Shown one piece after another: positions 61,368 to 64,000 of a stretch of 64,000 bases of DNA. The DNA comes from Lichenicola cladoniae (GTDB lineage: Bacteria > Pseudomonadota > Alphaproteobacteria > Acetobacterales > Acetobacteraceae): the NCBI RefSeq assembly GCF_013201075.1, contig NZ_CP053708.1, positions 4,735,762 to 4,799,761 on the forward strand. Direction: 5' to 3'. The notes beneath the pieces were generated by a model. That model made no database searches. It saw only the letters and a program-made list of their open reading frames with translations, and was not told the origin of the DNA. Positions within the stretch are counted from its first letter, which is position 1, and each line of letters begins with the position of its first letter. Made by a program: the position numbers and the translations under genes.

Positions 61368-62996
61368 TTACATCCCACCGGGATAGTTCGGGCCACCGCC
61401 GCCCTCGGGCGCCGACCAGTCTATATTCTCGGTCGGATCCTTGATGTCGCAGGTCTTGCAGTGGACGCAGTTCTGCGCGTTGATCTGCAACCTGGGGTTG
61501 GTATCGACGTCCACCGCCTCGTAGACCCCAGCCGGGCAGTAGCGACTCTCCGGCGACCGGAACAGGTCCCAGTTCACCGTCTTCCAGCGCTCGGGATCAC
61601 GCAGCTTCAGATGAACCGGCTGGTTCTCCTCATGGTTGGTGTTAGACAGGAACACCGAAGAGAGCTTGTCGAAGGTGAGCGCGTTGTCGGGTTTCGGATA
61701 GGTGATTGGCGTCGAGGTGTCTGCCCGGTCCAGCACCTCGTGGTCGGCATGCGGATGGCGCAGCGTCCAGGGAGCCCGTCCGCGCAGCAGTACCGTATCG
61801 ATCGCCGAGTAGGCGAAACCGCCGAGCTGTCCGTATTTGGCGAATGCCGGGCGCACGTTGCGCACATCGCGCAGCTCGCCCCACAGCCAGGACTCCCTGA
61901 CCTTCCGGGTGAAGCTGGCCGGCTCGGCCGGGCGTCCGTTGGCCAGCGCTTCGACGACCGATTCGGCGGCCAGCATGCCGGACTTCATCGCCGCGTGGGT
62001 GCCCTTGATCTTCGGCACGTTCAGGAAGCCGGCTGCGTCGCCGAGCAGTGCACCACCCGGGAAGGTCAGGCGAGGGATCGATTGCAGTCCGCCCTCGGAC
62101 AGCGCACGGGCGCCGTAGGAGATGCGCTTGCCGCCCTCGAGGTGCTTGCGCACCGCCTTGTGGGTCTTCAGGCGCTGCATCTCGTCGAACGGCGACAGCC
62201 AGGTATTGGCGTAGTCGAGCCCGACCACGAAGCCGTACGACACCAGGTTGTCGCCGAAATGGTAGAGCCATGAGCCGCCGTAGGTCTTCTTGTCGAGCGG
62301 CCAGCCGAGCGTGTGCTGGATGAAGCCAGGGCGATGCTGGGCCGCCGGCACCTCCCACAGCTCCTTGATCCCAAGCCCGTAGGTCTGCGGGTCGATGCCT
62401 TCGCGAAGCTTGAACCGAGCCATCAGCTGCTTGCTCAGCGAGCCGCGGCATCCCTCGGCAAACAGGGTGTAGGGCGCCCGCAGCTCCATGCCGCCGGCGT
62501 GGTTCGGGCCGGGCTCGCCCGCCTTGGTGATGCCCATGTCGCCGGTGGCGATGCCGACGATGCGGCCGTCCTCTTCCAGCAGTTCGGCGGCGGAGAAGCC
62601 CGGATAGATCTCGACGCCGAGCTCCTCCGCCTGGGTCGCCAGCCAGCGGCAGACATTGCCCAGGCTGACGATGTAGTTGCCGTGGTTGTTCATCTGCGGC
62701 GGCGTCGGCAGCCTGAAGCTGCGCTTCTCGGTCAGGTAGAGCATCTCGTCGGTGGTGGCGGGCGTGTCGAGCGGCGCGCCCTTCTCCTTCCAGTCCGGGA
62801 TCAGCTCGTCGAGCGCACGCGGCTCGATCACCGCGCCGGACAGGATGTGGGCGCCGATCTCGCTGCCTTTCTCGACCAGGCAGACGGATGCGTCGGGGGA
62901 GAGCTGTTTCACGCGGATCGCCGCGGCAAGGCCGGCGGGACCGCCGCCGACCACGACCACATCGAATTCCATCGCCTCGCGTGCCGTCTCGCTCAT
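61368..62996 (-). CDS. Electron transfer flavoprotein-ubiquinone oxidoreductase
   Basis: Membrane-associated flavoprotein of 542 residues that passes electrons from ETF to ubiquinone. The N-terminal FAD motif is VVVGGGPAGLAAAI. The C-terminal 4Fe-4S cluster Cys are in CPAGVYE and NCVHCKTCDIKDPTENIDW. Full length. It precedes etfB-etfA on the same strand and completes the route from acyl-CoA dehydrogenase to the respiratory chain. Confidence 0.96.
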   Translation of the reverse strand: MSETAREAMEFDVVVVGGGPAGLAAAIRVKQLSPDASVCLVEKGSEIGAHILSGAVIEPRALDELIPDWKEKGAPLDTPATTDEMLYLTEKRSFRLPTPPQMNNHGNYIVSLGNVCRWLATQAEELGVEIYPGFSAAELLEEDGRIVGIATGDMGITKAGEPGPNHAGGMELRAPYTLFAEGCRGSLSKQLMARFKLREGIDPQTYGLGIKELWEVPAAQHRPGFIQHTLGWPLDKKTYGGSWLYHFGDNLVSYGFVVGLDYANTWLSPFDEMQRLKTHKAVRKHLEGGKRISYGARALSEGGLQSIPRLTFPGGALLGDAAGFLNVPKIKGTHAAMKSGMLAAESVVEALANGRPAEPASFTRKVRESWLWGELRDVRNVRPAFAKYGQLGGFAYSAIDTVLLRGRAPWTLRHPHADHEVLDRADTSTPITYPKPDNALTFDKLSSVFLSNTNHEENQPVHLKLRDPERWKTVNWDLFRSPESRYCPAGVYEAVDVDTNPRLQINAQNCVHCKTCDIKDPTENIDWSAPEGGGGPNYPGGM

Positions 62997-63212
62997 GAAG
63001 GATGCCTGTTCCCTGGATAGCCTGGTCGTCTGGCCGTTATGTGCCCACGGTTGGCGCGCGTATCAATATGGTGGGGTCTTCAACCCCCTACCTGCCGATG
63101 GAACGTCTTGATGAGCGGGCCCAGCTCTTCCAATGCCCCAGCCAGCCTGGGCGCCCGTCCTCGCGAACGCAGCCATCACCTTCGGTCCCCCTCTTGATCC
63201 CGAGACCCTGCA

Positions 63213-63890
63213 ATGACGTTCCAACTTGCCCCCATATCCGCGCCTGCGCTCGATCTCGACGCCTTAGCGGCTGTCACCTACAGCGCCGTATTTTCCGATG
63301 TCTGCGACGCCCTCGGGCTTCGCAACCAGACGGTCTCGCCCGGCATCATGCCGCTCGGCGGCGGAGGGACCCTCCTGGGTTGGGCCAGGACGGCGCTCAG
63401 CCTGCCGGTCGAGGAACCGCCGACGCGCCATTACGGACACGAGATCGATTACATCGACAGCCTGCGGCCCGGCGACGTGGCCGTCATAGACTGCTCGGGG
63501 AGCCCGGCGGCTGCCTGGGGTGAACTCTTTTCGACCGCCTCCAGGGGGCGCGGGGCACGGGGTGCCGTCATCGACGGGTTGATCCGCGATCGACGCAAGA
63601 TCGTAGAACTCGGGTTTCCGCTCCATGCTCGCGGCTGCCGGCCGACAGACAGCCTTGGGCGCGTCTCGATCCACGAGGCCGACACCCCGATCTTCCTGGG
63701 CGGGGTCGCGGTGCGCACGGGCGATCTCATCGTGGCCGACGAGGACGGCATCACGGTGGTACCGCGCGAGCACGTGCTGAAGGTGACCGAACTCGCCCTT
63801 GCCAAGGCAACGACCGAGAACAAGGCCCGCGACCTGTTGCTGGCCGGCGGCACGCTTGCCGACGTATGGGAGAAATTTCGCGTGCTTTGA
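63213..63890 (+). CDS. RraA-family protein (aldolase/regulator fold)
   Basis: A 225-residue member of the RraA / HMG-CHA aldolase fold. Typical features are YSAVFSDVCDALGLRNQTVS near the N-terminus, GELFSTASRGRGARGAVIDG and IRDRRKIVELGFPLHARGCRPTD (cited as adjacent blocks), and the metal-type VADEDGITVVPREH near the C-terminus. Homologues include aldolases of 4-hydroxy-2-oxo acids and decarboxylases, so the reaction cannot be fixed. It is divergent from ETF-QO. Confidence 0.85.
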   Translation: MTFQLAPISAPALDLDALAAVTYSAVFSDVCDALGLRNQTVSPGIMPLGGGGTLLGWARTALSLPVEEPPTRHYGHEIDYIDSLRPGDVAVIDCSGSPAAAWGELFSTASRGRGARGAVIDGLIRDRRKIVELGFPLHARGCRPTDSLGRVSIHEADTPIFLGGVAVRTGDLIVADEDGITVVPREHVLKVTELALAKATTENKARDLLLAGGTLADVWEKFRVL

Positions 63891-63918
63891 CCCAGTACAC
63901 ACTGTTGGCTGGAGTGCG

Positions 63919-64000
63919 ATGACCTTCCACCGCAGCGCATCCTGGATCAGCGACGTAGCGAATGCATCTGCCGGGAAGCCGTTGCACCGCTCGAGCGTGG
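63919..64000 (+). CDS. Possible start of a gene, cut by the window end
   Basis: An ATG at 63919 with GGAG five bases upstream opens a frame (MTFHRSASWISDVANASAGK) that stays open to the last base. Only 27 codons are visible and no family is recognised. It could be the first residues of a new gene downstream of the RraA-like one. Confidence 0.3.
   Translation, partial: MTFHRSASWISDVANASAGKPLHRSSV

Noticed and set aside
63055..63100. Short GGGGT/ACCCC hairpin between ETF-QO and the RraA-like gene
   Set aside because: Five base pairs only; too weak to call a terminator or riboswitch.

Overview
The window is GC-rich, densely coded alphaproteobacterial DNA, most likely from the Acetobacteraceae (order Rhodospirillales). 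This rests on overall gene style, on two copies of the alphaproteobacterial LexA operator (GTTC-N7-GTTC), on an imuA-imuB-dnaE2 mutasome, and on the etfB/etfA plus ETF-QO and FadN-type beta-oxidation sets. The genus is an inference. No rRNA, tRNA or CRISPR array was seen.

Layout: 1-1683, the end of an SDR gene divergent from an AraC regulator. 1768-5800, a decayed patch: an MFS gene broken by a frameshift and by an IS21-type element (istAB), followed by the tail of a LysR gene. 5972-11760, the SOS mutagenesis operon imuA-imuB-(small ORF)-dnaE2 under a LexA box. 11755-12639, a mostly empty stretch with a small secreted STY0301-like protein. 12820-26988, the most striking region: a contiguous D-apiose/D-apionate catabolic island. 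It holds an apnO-type oxidoisomerase, an ACS-type MFS permease, a RuBisCO-like decarboxylase (oiaX), a triose-phosphate-isomerase-like gene with an in-frame amber codon (lerI/eryH), an RpiB-like isomerase (derI/eryI), a four-carbon acid kinase (oiaK), a complete sugar ABC importer with a DUF2291 lipoprotein, an apsD-type dehydrogenase, an apnL-type lactonase, and a convergent GntR/FadR-type regulator. Together they would import the plant branched pentose D-apiose and convert it to D-erythrose 4-phosphate.

27163-35006: an aldo/keto reductase, a DUF3604 (PHP-like) protein beside a taurine/sulfonate-type ABC importer of unknown substrate, LexA-controlled dinB, a 23-bp tandem repeat and an acyltransferase remnant. 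35168-46032: a cytochrome b561-YceI fusion, then a fatty-acid degradation locus (thioesterase, acyl-CoA dehydrogenase, FadN-type bifunctional enzyme, thiolase on the minus strand; divergent FadL, FadD and a MerR regulator), with a perfect 14-bp palindrome in the divergent promoter region.

46133-58667: a phospholipase D-like protein coupled to a split chromate transporter, a frameshifted DUF4239 gene, a bactofilin, a PfkB kinase, TypA/BipA, a small Ala/Lys/His-rich exported protein, an AmpG-like permease, SelO, and an overlapping nitronate monooxygenase/enoyl-CoA hydratase pair followed by an SCP2 protein. 58850-64000: a cupin, a GNAT remnant, etfA/etfB, ETF-QO (the electron path for the acyl-CoA dehydrogenase), an RraA-like protein and the possible start of one more gene.
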